Assembly (NCBI RefSeq): GCF_042477335.2
Contig: NC_091256.1
Location: 24,084,501 to 24,148,500, forward strand
Reading direction: 5' to 3'
Length of the DNA: 64,000 nt
DNA from: Ovis canadensis
Taxonomy: Eukaryota > Chordata > Mammalia > Artiodactyla > Bovidae
Both the position numbers and the translations under genes were made by a program. Shown piece by piece: positions 1-10,974 of this stretch. Every line of letters starts with the position of its first letter. The stretch's first letter is position 1. Below the pieces are notes generated by a model, which was given only the letters and a program-made list of their open reading frames with translations, did not search any database and was not told where the DNA came from.

Positions 1-105
1 AATCCCTGGGTCAGAAAAATCCTCTGGAGAAGGAAATGGCAATACCCACTCTAGTATTCTTGTGTGGGATGCGACTTAGTAACTTCACAACAACAGCGAT
101 AACTC
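1..105 (+). mobile_element. Bov-tA SINE, partial, cut by window edge
   Basis: The window opens inside the tRNA-derived half of a Bov-tA SINE: the part after box B, then the typical 'ctggagaaggaaatggcaa' and 'agtattcttg' blocks, then a shortened 3' end ('acttcacaacaacag'). About 70 bases of the usual 3' half are missing, so this copy also has an internal deletion. The 5' part lies outside the window. Confidence 0.75.
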
Positions 106-1244
106 ACAAATCATGATCATTATCCTCAGTGAGTTGAGAGTTCATACAACAAAATCCTCAGGATAGGATTCTTCAATGGAAAGCGAAGAAAGGTAAAAAA
201 GAAACACTGATACTGGAAAGCCTGCTATATCTGCTTACCCAGAATTCTCTCACACCCTAAGGCTTCCAAGGAAAATGTGGAATTGTGTAAATCTATGGCA
301 CATTTGGTTATCACATATTCCAGACAACCTGTTCATTAATCAGTGCAGAGTCTGTGTGGTTTGACATTTTAGATATAAATTTGTGTTCAAATTTAGTGCA
401 GCTTTATTTGAATAAAGCAAAGAAAAATTTTAAAGATATTTTAAAACTGTGCTTAAAATGATTTGTAAGAATGAGGAACATATGTTCATATAAAGGTGAC
501 AATTAATATGCCATTTCTAACTGAATTTGTTTTCTTTAGAGACACTTCACACAATGACAAGCATATTTTTCTTTAAAAAAGAAAGGAAGTTATTTATAAC
601 TAACTCTTTCCTTCCAATGCATTCCATGTTGGTCCTTTTAGTACAACCAGGTCCTATGTAGTGAACTGTTAATATTCCTGCATTAAATAGCTGTAATGCC
701 AAAGAGTTAATGCCCCTCCAGAAGTGCTGACTTCTCCCAGTGTTCAGTGATTGCTCTGAAGATGTTTAGCTGAATGCGGTTGCAATTATAAACTAAATAA
801 TTCTTAAAGGAATAACTCTTCTAAATGTGGGACAAATAACTATTCCCATATCCTTTCCCCAGCACTTTATGAACCTCTCAACTTCAGTTTGATTTCTCTA
901 CTAGTTCACCCATGAGAGAATAAAGAGCCTGACTGGATCATTTAATAGCCTTTCCTTACTGACTTTATTGCTAATGGGAGATGTGGGATGAGATATTTCA
1001 GAAAAAATTGAGGACTTTTGATCCTATCATAACTGTTTTCTGACTTCTTACCTGAATGATTCATGAGGTTATTCTCTCTGCTGAAATCTATGTAGTAGTT
1101 GTTCAAGAGATTAGAGTTTACATACTTTCAGTGACTAGGCGAGTCAAGTATGGGTCCATGACAAGTCAAGCATGGGTCCACAACAAGGCCTTTGGAATAA
1201 AAGCATCTTTATCTCCCAAAGTTTTTCCCATTAGAGCAAATCGC
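106..1244. other. AT-rich DNA, nothing recognised
   Basis: No repeat family, exon or RNA gene is recognisable. Short open frames here have no recognisable domains and overlap the decayed BovB that follows. Confidence 0.5.
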
Positions 1245-1880
1245 TGTTGTTCAGCCACTAAGTCATGTCCGAGTCTTCGTGACCCCATGGACTACAGCAT
1301 GCCAGGCTCCTTTATCCTCCTCTATCTCCTGGAGATTACTCAGATTCAAGTGCCTTAAGTCAGAGATGCTATCTAACCATCTTATCTCTGCTGCTCTCTT
1401 CTACTCCTGCCTCTATATTTCCCAGCATCAGTTTTTTCCAATAAGTCTGCTCTTTGCATCAGATGGCCAAAGATTGGACCTTCAGCTTCAGCATCCATCC
1501 TTCCAATGAACAGTCAGGGTTGATTTCTTTTTGGATTGACTGGTTTGTTTTCCTTGTTATCCAAGGGACTCTCAAGATTTATCTCCAGCACCACACTTCA
1601 AAGACATTAATGCTTTGGTGTTCAGCCTTCTTTATGGTCAAACTCTCACACCTGTATATGCCTACTGGAAAAACTATAGCATTGATTATAGAGAACTCTG
1701 TTGGCAAAGTGATGTTTCTGCTTTTTAATATGCTGTCTAGGTTTGTCAAAGTTCTTCTTCCAAGGAGCAAGCATCTTTTAATTTCATGACTGCTGTCAGT
1801 AACCACAGTGGTTTGGGAACCCAAGAAAATAAAATCGGTCACTGTTTTCAGATTTTCCACATCTATTTGCTATGAAGTGA
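1245..1880 (-). mobile_element. BovB LINE copy C, 3' part (outermost of a three-level nest)
   Basis: Antisense BovB. Read on the minus strand it runs from the region just after the reverse transcriptase ('TDFIFLGS', residues of a decayed frame near 1830) through 'LTNLDSILKSRNITLPTE' and the conserved 'KKAEHQ' stretch to the 3' untranslated end near 1245. Many stops and indels mark it as the oldest member of the nest. It stops at 1880 within a conserved block, and that block resumes exactly at about 4714, so the two pieces are one insertion split by copy A. It is a dead fragment with no usable ORF. Confidence 0.85.
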
Positions 1881-2980
1881 TCACTCACCTAGAGCCAGAC
1901 TTCCTGGAATGCAATGCAAAGTCAAGTGGGCCTGAGGAAGAATCACTAGGAACAAAGCTAGTGGAGGTGATGGAGTTCCAGTTGGCTATTTCAAATCCTA
2001 AAATATGATGCTGTCAAAGTGCTACACTCAATATGCCAGCAAATTTGGAAAACTCAGCAGTGGCCACAGGACTGGAAAATGTCAGTTTTCATTCCAATCA
2101 CAAAGAAGGCAATGCCAAAGAATGTTCAAACTACTGCATGATCGCACTCATCTCACACGCTAACAAAGTAATGCTCAAAATTCTCAAAGCCAGGCTTTAA
2201 CAGTACATGAACTGTGAGGTTCCAGGTGTTCAAGCTGGATTCAAAAAAAGCAGAAGAACCAGAGATCAAATTGCCAACATCTGTTCAATCATCAAGAAAG
2301 CAAGAGAGTGCCATAAAACATCTACTTCTGCTTTATTGACTATGCCAAAGCCTTTGACTGTGTCTCTCATAACAAACCGCGGAAAATTCTGAAAGAAATG
2401 GGAATACCAGACCATCTTACCTGCCTCCTGAGAAATCTGTATGCAGCTCAAGAAGCAACAGTTAGAACTGGACATGGAACAACAGACTGGTTCCAAGTAG
2501 AAAAAGGAGTACATCAAGGCTGTATATTGTCACCCTACTTATTTAACTTATATGCAGAGTACATCATGCAAAATATCGGGCTGGGTGAAGCCCAAGCTGG
2601 AATCAAGATTACCAGGAGAAATATCAATAACCTCAGCTATGCAGATGACACCACCCTTATGGCAGAAAGCAAAGAAGAACTAAAGAGCCTCTTGATGAAA
2701 GTGAACGAGGAGAGTGAAAAAGTTGGCTTATAAGCTCAACATTCAAAAACTGAAGATCATGGTATCCAGTCACACCAGTTCATGGCAATAGATGAGGAAA
2801 CAATGGGAACAGTGAGAGACTTGATTTATTTTCCAAAATCACTGCAGATGGTGACTGCAGCCATGAAATTAAAAGACAGTTGTCCCTTGGAAGAAAAGCT
2901 ATGACCAATCTAAATTGTATATTAAAAAGTAGAGACATTGCCAGCAAAGGTCTATATAATCAAAGCTATGCTTTTTTCAG
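1881..2980 (+). mobile_element. BovB LINE copy A, 5' part (middle of nest)
   Basis: Sense BovB, 5'-truncated. It begins at the 'tcactcacctagagccagac' block between endonuclease and reverse transcriptase and runs through the RT palm: 'QGCILSP' near 2520 and 'YADDTTLMAES' near 2640, so the catalytic aspartates are preserved. Frameshifts and stops break it, for example after 'KVGL' near 2730. It breaks off at about 2980 in the 'aaagctatg..tttttccag' block and continues at 4296. Copy A sits in antisense copy C; the last bases before it ('tga' at 1878-1880) recur at 4711-4713. Confidence 0.88.
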
Positions 2981-3223
2981 GTAATAAAGCAGAAATAGAT
3001 GTTTTTCTGGAACTTTCTCGCTTTTTCCATAATCCAGCGGATGTTGACAATTTGATCTCTGGTTCCTCTGCCTTTTCTAAAATCAGCTTGAACATTAGGA
3101 AGTTCACGGTTCAAGTATTGCTGAAGCCTGGCTTGAAGAATTTTGAGCATTACTTTACTAGCGTGTGAGATGAGTGCAACTGTGCGGTAGTTTGAGCATT
3201 CTTTGGCATTGCCATTCTTTGGG
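2981..3223 (-). mobile_element. BovB LINE copy B, inverted 5' segment
   Basis: Antisense BovB joined head-on to a sense segment. On the minus strand it covers 'NAKECSNYRT' through 'RGTRDQI' to 'KNIYFCFI'. The sense segment starting at 3224 picks up the consensus about ten bases further on, at 'AFDCVDH'-type sequence. The two pieces are therefore adjacent in the parent element but opposite in orientation, which is the structure left by twin priming during target-primed reverse transcription. Confidence 0.85.
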
Positions 3224-4295
3224 AGCCTTTGACTGTGTGGATCACAATAAACTGTAGAAAATTCTGAGAGAAATGGGAATACCAGACCACCTGACTTGCC
3301 TCTTGAGAAATCTGTATGCAGGTCAGGAAGCAACAGTTAGAACTGGACATGGAACAACAGACTGGTTCTAAATAGGAAAAGGAGTACGTCAAGGCTGTAT
3401 ATTGTCACCCTGCTTATTTAACTTCTATGCAGAGTACATCATGAGAAATGCTGGACTGGAAGAAACACAAGCTGGAATCAAGATTGCTGGGAGAAACATC
3501 AATAACCTCAGATATGCAGATGACACCACCCTTATGGCAGAGAGTGAAGAGGAGCTAAAAAGCCTTGTGATGAAAGTAAAAGAGGAGAGTGAAAAAGTTG
3601 GCTTAAAGCTCAACATTCAGAAAACTAAGATCATGGCAACTGGTCCCATCACTTTATGGGAAATAGATGGGAAAACAGTGGACACAGTGTCAGACTTTAT
3701 TTCTTTGGGCTCCAAAATCACTGCAGATGGTGACTGCAGCCATGAAATTAAAAGACACTTACTCCTTGGATGAAAAGTTATGACCAACATAGATAGCATA
3801 TTCAAAAGCAGAGATATTACTTTGCCGACTAAGGTCCATCTAGTCAAGGCTATGGTTTTTCCAGTAGTCATGTATGGATGTGAGAGTTGGAAGGTGGAAA
3901 AGGCTGAGCGCCGAAGAATTGATGTTTTGGAACTGTGGTGTTGGAGAAGACTCTTGAGAGTCCCTTGGACTGCAAGGAGCTCCATCCAGTCCATTCTGAA
4001 GGAGATCAGCCCTGGGATTTCTTTGGAAGGAATGATGCTAAAGCTGAAGCTCCAGTACTTTGGCCACCTCATGTGAAGAGTTGACTCATTGGAAAAGACT
4101 CTGATGGTGGGAGGGATTGCGGGCAGGAGGAGAAGGGGAAGACAGAGGATGAGATGGCTGGATGGCATAACAGACTCGATGGACATGAGTCTCAGTGAAC
4201 TCTGGGCGTTGGTGATGGACAGGGATGCCTGGCGTGCTGCGATTCATGGAGTTGCAAAGCGTCGGACATGACTGAGTAACTGAACTGAAAGGAAC
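3224..4295 (+). mobile_element. BovB LINE copy B, direct segment (innermost of nest)
   Basis: Sense BovB from the RT palm to the 3' tail. 'QGCILSPCLF' lies near 3390 and 'YADDTTLMAESEEEL' near 3517; the C-terminal block includes 'VMYGCESW' near 3870 and '[13 protein letters not shown]' near 4135. The 3' end has the usual 'gagtaactgaactgaa'. Reading frames are long but broken by stops, for instance after 'RHLLLG' at 3772 and 'FGHLM' at 4074. It is less diverged than A and C, in keeping with being the last of the three to insert. Confidence 0.88.
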
Positions 4296-4713
4296 TGAGA
4301 GCTGGACTATAAAGAAAGCTGCATGCTGAAGAAATGATGCTTTTGAACTGCGATGTGGTAGAAGACTCTTGAGAGTCCCTTGGACTGCAAGGAGATACAA
4401 CCAGTCAATCCTAAAGGAAATCAGTCCTGAATATTCATTGGAAAGACTGAGGCTGAAGTTAAACTCTAATGCTTTGACCACCTGATGCAAAGAACTGACT
4501 TATTTGGAAAAGACCCTGATTGTGAGAAAGATTGAAGGCAGGAGGAGAAGGGGATGGCAGAGGATAAGAGGGTTCGATGGCATCACCGACTCAATGGACA
4601 TGAGTTTTAGTAAGCTCAGGGAGTTGATAATGGACAGGGAAACCTGGTGTGTTGTAGTCCATGGGGTCACAAAAAGTTGGACACAGCTGAGTAACTGAAC
4701 TGAACTGAACTGA
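4296..4713 (+). mobile_element. BovB LINE copy A, 3' part
   Basis: Continuation of copy A after the copy B insertion. It resumes at 'tgagagctggac' and carries the C-terminal block ('EGRRRRGWQRIRGFDGI', about 4532-4582) to the 3' tail, three pentamer units 'ctgaa'. About 17 bases of the parent element ('tagtcatgtatggatgt' region) are missing at the split, so the insertion of B was accompanied by a small deletion. It ends where antisense copy C resumes. Confidence 0.85.
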
Positions 4714-5219
4714 TGGGACCAGATGTCATGATCTTGGTTTTTTGAATGTTGAGTTTTAAGACAGCATTTCCACTCTCCTCTATCATCTTCATCAGAAGGC
4801 TTTTCAGTTCCTCTTCACTTTCTGCTGTTAGAGTGGTATCATCTGCATATCTGAGGTTGTTGATATTAGTTCTGGCAACCTTGATTCCAGCTTGAAATAT
4901 TGCATGATACTCTGCATAGAAGTTAAATAAGCAGAATGACAATATACAGGCTTGTTGCACTTCTTTCCCAATTTTGAACCAGTCCATTGTTCCATGTCCA
5001 GTTCTAACTGTTGCTTCTTGACCTGCATACAGGTTTCTCAGGAGGCAGGTAAGGTGGTCTGGTATTCCCATTTTTTTAAGAATTTTTCACATTGAAAAGT
5101 TTTAGTGTAGTCATTGAAATAGAAGTAGATGTTTTCCTGGAATTCCCTTGCTTTTCAATGATCCAATGAATGTTGTCAATTTGATCTCTGGTTCCTCTGC
5201 CTTTTCTAAACCCAGCTTC
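4714..5219 (-). mobile_element. BovB LINE copy C, 5' part
   Basis: Antisense BovB carrying the RT region. On the minus strand the palm motif reads 'YADDTTLTAESEEEL' near 4840 and the thumb region runs to 'KTKIMTSGPI' near 4725. The next bases in the consensus are found at 1880, so this completes copy C. The 5' end at about 5219 is a truncation within the 'RGTRDQI' region. Frame damage includes an indel near 4900. Confidence 0.85.
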
Positions 5220-5663
5220 TACACATGCCATTAGGTTATTCATTCTTTTAGCAGTTTTCTGTTCTTTACTTTCTCAAATTCACAGTCACTCTGTGCTGTA
5301 GTGAAGCACAGTTTCAAAGTAAAAGATAAAAGGTGAGTTTAGTTTTCTCACTAAAAGTTGTCCTCCAACTGCTAGGATTTTGTGAGAAGTATCTGTTAGA
5401 AATTATGTCAAAGCATGTAAGAATGTGTTTCTGGCCTGCTTTTATTCCATTTCGTATACCTACATCAGTTTGACCAATAGTAGGCTAAGCATAAGGTAAT
5501 ATTTCATCAACATTACCATTATAGTATTGTATTAAAATACATCTTACTCAACCAAAAATGTTATGATTTTTAAATGCTGTTTAGTAAATATTCATCTAGA
5601 TTACTTAAACTTGTTTATTTTTTCTCAGAACAATATGCCTAAATTGTACCAATTTTGGTCTTT
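5220..5663. other. AT-rich DNA, nothing recognised
   Basis: No recognisable repeat or gene; flanked by the BovB nest and an L1 tail. Confidence 0.45.
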
Positions 5664-5752
5664 TTGTCAATGTATGGCAAAACCAATACAGTATTATAAA
5701 GTAAAATAAAGTAAAAATAAAAAGTTAAAAAAATAAAAAATGTGTTACTGTA
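5664..5752 (+). mobile_element. Ruminant L1 3' end, short 5'-truncated copy
   Basis: The block 'caatgtatggcaaaaccaat' followed by 'acagtattataaag' and an A-rich tail (aaataaag-type units) is the terminal part of the bovine L1 3' untranslated region. Only about 90 bases survive, a typical extreme 5' truncation. Confidence 0.75.
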
Positions 5753-6356
5753 ACTTAAAATGCTATTTTTATTGGATTTTTGTGTTCCTTATATAATTTT
5801 TCAAAATAAATTAGAAAATCTCCATGTGCAATTTTTGGGTAGGTGTAAACAGTCACTTGCCTTTGATTCTTCCTCTGTTTCTTTCCACTCTAAATCAATA
5901 TGTCTCCATTTCCAGCACACATAATTGCTGTCTGTAATTGTCACTTCTTATCTCACTCTGGATGTTCCTCTTTTGTAGCCACTGCGAATCTCTTCTTCTT
6001 TATTTATTATATATTTCTAACTGTTTCTTTTCACAAAATGTCACTTTCACCAGAGTACTCTTACTATTTCACTTTGTATATTTGCCTTTTGCCTGGATCG
6101 TGTGGTCCTTTTTTTTTTCTTTTTTTCTGTATTACTGGAGATATTAAACACTCAGAATCATAATGAAACATTGTATACTTTAAAATTTCAGATATATATA
6201 AGATACACAAAAGACGTAGCTTGAATGTAAATACACTGCTCAAATGATAGTCACGTAGTGAACACATCTGTGTGAGCACCACTCAGCAGGTACATGCATG
6301 GGAAGCTATTTTGTTGCCCTCCTCATAGGGACTATTATTTCAGTTTTGAAACATCC
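5753..6356. other. AT-rich DNA, nothing firmly recognised
   Basis: Pyrimidine-rich around 5980-6130. The part near 6180-6300 faintly resembles the 3' untranslated region of old antisense L1 elements, too weakly to call. Confidence 0.4.
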
Positions 6357-6492
6357 ATTCCTCATTAATCATTCAATAAATATTTATAGAACACCATGTT
6401 CCAGGTAGTACTCTATCTAGGTGCTGAGGAATAGAAGGAAAATAAGACAAAAGATATTTTCTCATGGAGTTTACATGCTTATGGAGCAGGTA
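6357..6492 (-). mobile_element. L2 LINE 3' end fragment
   Basis: 'tcattcaataaatatttata' followed by 'gaacaccatgttccaggtag', 'taggtgctgaggaata' and 'tcatggagtttacatgctt' matches, with many changes, the antisense form of the L2 3' end. It is an ancient, pre-ruminant repeat. Confidence 0.6.
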
Positions 6493-6740
6493 ATATGCTT
6501 GCTTACAGTCCATTTCATTGGCTTCCTTCAAATAAACCATATTTGAATCAATCACTTAGCTTAAATGGATTATATCATTTCACTAATAAATATAGATATT
6601 GGGTCATCATTTATAGAAGAAATATTATCCTTAATTCATTCATAAACATATATGAATAGTTAAATTTTATTTTATTGATAGTATTGTGACACATATCGTG
6701 TTAATTGAATTGAAGGAATAATTTCAAACTAGCAATTAAA

Positions 6741-7031
6741 TGGGAGAAGGCGAAGGCAGTGGCATACCACTCCAGTGCTCTTGCCTGGAAAATCCCATGG
6801 ATAGAGGAGCCTGGTGGGCTGCAGTCCATGGGGTCGCTGGGAGTTGGACACACCTGATAGATTTCACTTTCACTTTTCACTTTCATGCACTGGAGAAGGA
6901 AATGGCAACCCACTCCATTGTTCTTGCCTGGAGAATCCCAGGGACAGGGGAGCCTGGAGGGCTGCCGTCTATGGGGTTGCACAGAGTTGGATACGCCTGA
7001 AGTGACTTAGCAGCAGCAGCAGCAGCAGCAA
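6741..7031 (+). mobile_element. BOV-A2 SINE with (AGC)n tail
   Basis: Two BovB-derived monomers are seen. The first begins 'ggagaaggcgaaggcagtgg' and ends in 'cactttcacttttcacttt'; the second begins 'ggagaaggaaatggcaaccc' and ends 'gaagtgacttag'. A tail of about seven AGC units follows (7009-7030). This is the standard dimeric BOV-A2 structure, with CpG sites decayed. It lacks RNA polymerase III boxes of its own in the monomers. Confidence 0.92.
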
Positions 7032-8391
7032 CCTCTCTTCTAAGCCAAGAATTACCTTAAAAAAACTAAAGAGGGTGTTTTTCTGCATTTTTTTTTCCTA
7101 CAAGATAAAAGGATCTTCAGAGTCTCTTACAAGAATAACTTTTCCAATGTGAAATCATACTGTATCTCATAATATACCAAGTAAGGGTGCTGACAGGTAT
7201 GAAATTCAAAAGTTACTTGGAGTATTATGCTCACAAGGTAATTGCATGCTGTGTGCATAGAACTCTAGATTGAGTTGGGCCCATTTGTATGGATTCACAG
7301 AATAGAATTAAAATCTTGAAGGTGAACTCATCATCCTCTATCAATAACCAAAGATATAGCTTATTTGAGTCTGATATTCCCTGACAGTCTCTTGCATGAA
7401 TGTGCTGAGATCAGATAAATCTTTAGATTATTTATTTTGAACTATTGGATTTAGGGTAGTGCTTCAAATTTCATTTTTTAGCCTTATTTTTTTTTTTTCC
7501 ATCAGAATGTTATCTCCCTAGAAAAATCTATGCATGCATTGCTCTATAGAGTTTTTCTCAGAAGTTGAATGTCAAGTGTGTATTTTTTGGACTAATATGG
7601 CTGCTGCTAAGAAAAGCATAGAACAGGGTGTTTTTTCATTAAAAAAGAATGAATTAATTTGAGGCAAAGTTAGGTTTAAGGAAAGTCTGATATGGTTGGA
7701 AGGATTGGTTTTAATTTGAAAGTGTAAAAAGCTTAAAAAGTACATTATGCTGGTAATGGTGGGGAATGCTCAAAAGACTCAAGCAAGATTATCATGATAA
7801 AGACTTTTATCTGGTGGAGAGGAGTATTAAGTGCATGATTCCAGTTTTGATGTCTGACTACTGGTAGATTTTAAGCCCCTATTTTTCCTTTTCCCCTGCC
7901 CCTCATCTGGGATAGCTGGGGAAAAAAAAACTTGTGTATTCTCTCACATTTGCTCCTGGTAGGAAGATGAAGCCATGCAATTTTACTTGACAGTAATACT
8001 TCTTAGCAGATTCGTTGTCCTATTTCATCCTGTCTTGTTTACTTACTCTTTGGTTGCAATGCCTTCTGGTACATTTTAAACAAGTCAGTTTCTCAGGTAG
8101 ACTTTATGATACTTTAGTTCTATAAAAGTAGGATGAATGAAAGACATTTGAAAATTTTAAATTTTAAAATGATGTCTTGATGACTGTTCTGAGAACTTGA
8201 AAGAAAAAGCAAAATGCTCTAAAAAACATTCTCTGTGGTGGATCATGTATGTATGAAAAAATGCCACCTGCTACTTAAATATATATATTTCAATTAAATG
8301 TTACTTTTTTTTCTAAAGCCTTTCATAAGCAGCCTGCAGAGCCAGATAAAAAGCAACAACCTAGGCACAAGTGGTTAATAGGCAGTTACTG
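7032..8391. other. AT-rich unique DNA, no gene seen
   Basis: Contains short poly(A)/poly(T) runs (7088-7096, 7489-7499, 7920-7929) but no repeat or coding segment I can identify. Confidence 0.5.
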
Positions 8392-8400
8392 GTACTCAAG

Positions 8401-8609
8401 AGGGCTTCCCTCGTGGCTCAGATGGTAATGCGTCTCTCTGCAATGCAGGAGACCTGGGTTCGATCCCTGGGTTGGGAAGATCCCCTGGAGAAGGAAATGG
8501 CATCCCACTCCAGTATTCTTGCCTGGAAAATCCCATGGACGGCAGAGCCTGGTAGGCTATTGTCCATGGGATTGCAAAGAGTCGGACACGACTGAGCAAC
8601 TTCACTTTA
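8401..8609 (+). mobile_element. Bov-tA SINE with target-site duplication
   Basis: The tRNA-Glu-like 5' part has a box A-like 'tggctcagatggtaatgcg' and a clear box B 'ggttcgatccc' (8458-8468), followed by the BovB-like 3' part ending 'gagcaacttcacttt'. The 9-bp direct repeat 'gtactcaag' at 8392-8400 and 8610-8618 is the target-site duplication, so both ends are exact. Frames that appear open across it are incidental. Confidence 0.93.
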
Positions 8610-8618
8610 GTACTCAAG

Positions 8619-9949
8619 AAGTAATAATAACTCTGCACTAGGAGACTTTTTTCAGGTAGCAGGGGATCTGGAATTTAAGCTTTTATTTTTCCAGATACTG
8701 GACTGCCTGCCCATTTGAAGTATCTCACTGAAATAGACTTTTTCCTCTCAAGTTTATAATGCTTGGTATTTGTAACAAGTAATATAAAAACTTTAAAGGA
8801 GTTTCTAAAGGGTTTTCTTCTTTAATATCTGGAAGAAAGCAATATTGTTTAACACTTTTTAGTTTTTCAGTTGCTATTTGGGATATTTATGTTAATCAAT
8901 TCCATGTTAATTTATGTTAATCAAAATCTCATGGTCAGGTATAATTTACAGAGGCCTGACAACTATCCTAGGCTGATTTCCTGTAAAGCAGAGTCTGAGG
9001 CAGGATGGAGTGTACAGGACTGATATTATGGATACACATTTGTCTAGAAAGAAATAAAATTAGATTGGAGAAAATAGGAGGTTGTGGTGCAGTAGGACAA
9101 AGACCTCAACCAATCTAATGGAAAAATTTGGAGCGGAATAGACCAACAGTGTTGACCCAGATTTGATTGACTTTCTTGGACTGGAAAAATCTCATTGATG
9201 GACACTGGATGGCAGCTGCTCCTGAGAATGGGATTTGACACTGTGTGAGGTGGTTCTGTGCATGTTCTGGGGCCCACTCTCAGCCATGGATGCCAGTTCT
9301 GCCCCCAGGAGCTGGAGACTGAGGGACAGGTATGCATTTTGCTAAGCACCATAGCATTCACACAATCCACCCTTGGGTTATTTTTGCTCAAACCAGCTCA
9401 TGACAGTTTTGACTACATGGTTTCTTGAGGTTTTATCTTCAGATGTTGCATCTCTATCAGGCACTCATAGCACACCAGGAGGTATTCTTTAAAAATGTAT
9501 AATTCTCTACTGGAAATAGCATGGTCAAGGATCCTAAACATCCACATTGTGGTTCTCCCATATGACACTGCCATAACTGTGCATAGCAACTTCCTTTTCG
9601 ACAGACACCCTTTATGATCAGGTATGTTATGCTTTGTGGTCCAGGTGCCAAAGCCACTATGTGCTGTGGAATCCTGCACCACGTTAGGTCTCACTGAATG
9701 CCATCAGCCTTTTATGTCAGTCAATATGACTTGTAGCAGTATCTCCAGGTGTAAAATAGTCTGCCTTCAGAACCTATTCTTCCCACTATACTACAGTGCT
9801 TTTCCATTTAGATTATATCCTGAATATCAAGTTCTTAATACTGTTTGTTTTAATTTTCCAAGTATTTTCTTTCATATATATCACACACCGTTGCCAAAGA
9901 CAATTCATTAAAAATGTATACTGTGAACTGTAGCATACCAATAAAAGAG
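8619..9949. other. Unassigned DNA, slightly higher GC from about 8990
   Basis: No family recognised with confidence. A minus-strand frame of 93 codons at 9413-9694 has no recognisable domain. The block around 9050-9720 has the feel of an old retroviral or MaLR relic but shows no diagnostic motif. Confidence 0.35.
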
Positions 9950-9951
9950 TA

Positions 9952-10192
9952 CAGTTGACCCTTGAACAGTGCTGGGATTAGGGATGCAGACCCTCTGCAC
10001 AGTTGAAAATCCACACAGAACTTACAGTCAGCCTTTTGTATAATATATACAGTGTTCTTCGATATCTGTGGTTCCACATCTGTGCATTCAACCAACCACA
10101 GATGGAATGGTACTGTAGTATGTACTGTTGAAAAAAAATCCACATATAAGTAAGCTGCACAGTTCAAACCCATGTTGTTCAAAGGTCAACTG
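9952..10192. mobile_element. Tigger-like non-autonomous DNA transposon (MITE)
   Basis: Both ends carry an inverted repeat: 'cagttgacccttgaaca' at the left and its near-perfect complement at the right ('tgttcaaaggtcaactg', ending 10192). TA dinucleotides flank it at 9950-9951 and 10193-10194, the target duplication of Tc1/mariner-class elements. The interior contains 'attcaaccaaccacagatgg', seen in MER2/Tigger-type MITEs. At 241 bp it has no transposase. The exact family name needs a repeat library. Confidence 0.75.
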
Positions 10193-10206
10193 TAGCTATA
10201 AAATAT

Positions 10207-10432
10207 GTGCATGTGTGCTAAGTCGCTTCAGTTGTGTCTGACTTTTTGCAGTCCTATGTACTATAGCCTGCAAGGCTCCTCTGTCCTTGGGAGTCTCCAG
10301 GCAAGATTCTCCAAGGGGGTTGCCATGCTCTCCTCCAGAAAATCTGGACAATCTACCCAGGGATCAGACCCACATCTTATGTCTCCTGCTTGACTGACAG
10401 GATCTTTACCACTAGTGCCACCTGGGAAGCCC
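10207..10432 (-). mobile_element. Bov-tA SINE abutting the MITE
   Basis: Antisense Bov-tA: the left edge has the BovB-like 3' part ('gctaagtcgcttcagttgtg') and the right edge the tRNA-like head ('gccacctgggaagccc'). A 13-bp near-perfect duplication 'agctataaaatat' / 'agctataaagtat' flanks it at 10194-10206 and 10433-10445. The insertion site starts on the last base of the TA duplication of the MITE at 9952-10192, so the SINE is younger. Confidence 0.9.
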
Positions 10433-10445
10433 AGCTATAAAGTAT

Positions 10446-10974
10446 ATGAAGTTTAAATACAAATGAAATGAACTGTCTGTGTGTGTCTGTTTAATCACAT
10501 CCCTCTTTCTCTGTGGCATAGGTACCAACACTCCTGATATTTGTCTCAGTCAGGCCTTGGATTTCTTTGTAGTTTGTCTCCTTTATATTTATTGCAAAAG
10601 CAGTATATTATAGTTTCTTTTTTTTTTTTTTTTACTTTCTAGAAATGGAATTTAGCAGTACTTTTTAAAAACAATGGTATCTTCTATAACAAGCAAACTC
10701 TGAAATATTGAGTAGATCAAAACTATAGGGATTAGTTTCTTATGGGTTCCAACTATTTCTGGTTGATGTTGAATCTCCTCTCAGCAATTACACATGAACT
10801 CTAAATCTTTCTATTTTTTGACTCTATTCTCTTCAAAGATTTATTTTCAATGTAAGCATGTTAATTTGCATCAAATCAAGGAAATGGAAAGATCATGGAA
10901 AGTCAAATGGCATTTTTAAGGCATTTTTTTAAGGGCCACTAGTGGAAATGGTGTGCTTTAATTGACTCTAGTTC
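10446..10974. other. AT-rich DNA with poly(T)
   Basis: A run of T at 10618-10634 and general AT-richness; no gene or repeat identified. Confidence 0.45.

Noticed and set aside
1056..1789. Open frames of 60-110 codons on the + strand
   Set aside because: They read the wrong strand of antisense BovB copy C; no domain and no codon signal of their own.
2981..3224. Assembly error as the cause of the inverted BovB segments
   Set aside because: The same kind of inversion occurs at three separate loci, one enclosed by a perfect target duplication; a biological cause is simpler. An error at copy B alone cannot be excluded.
6740..7005. Open frames across SINEs (for example 6740-7000, 8371-8595, 49175-49504, 60421-60687)
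   Set aside because: They arise from the shared BOV-A/Bov-tA sequence, recur at every copy and encode nothing recognisable.
7009..7030. CRISPR-like or tandem regulatory repeat
   Set aside because: Simple AGC tail of BOV-A2. No repeat-spacer array exists anywhere in the window.
8401..8470. tRNA gene
   Set aside because: Box A and box B belong to the tRNA-like head of a Bov-tA SINE; there is no acceptor stem closing and the BovB-like 3' part follows.
9413..9694. Possible host or viral gene (93 codons, minus)
   Set aside because: No motif could be identified and the flanks show no splice sites or further coding sequence that I can support.
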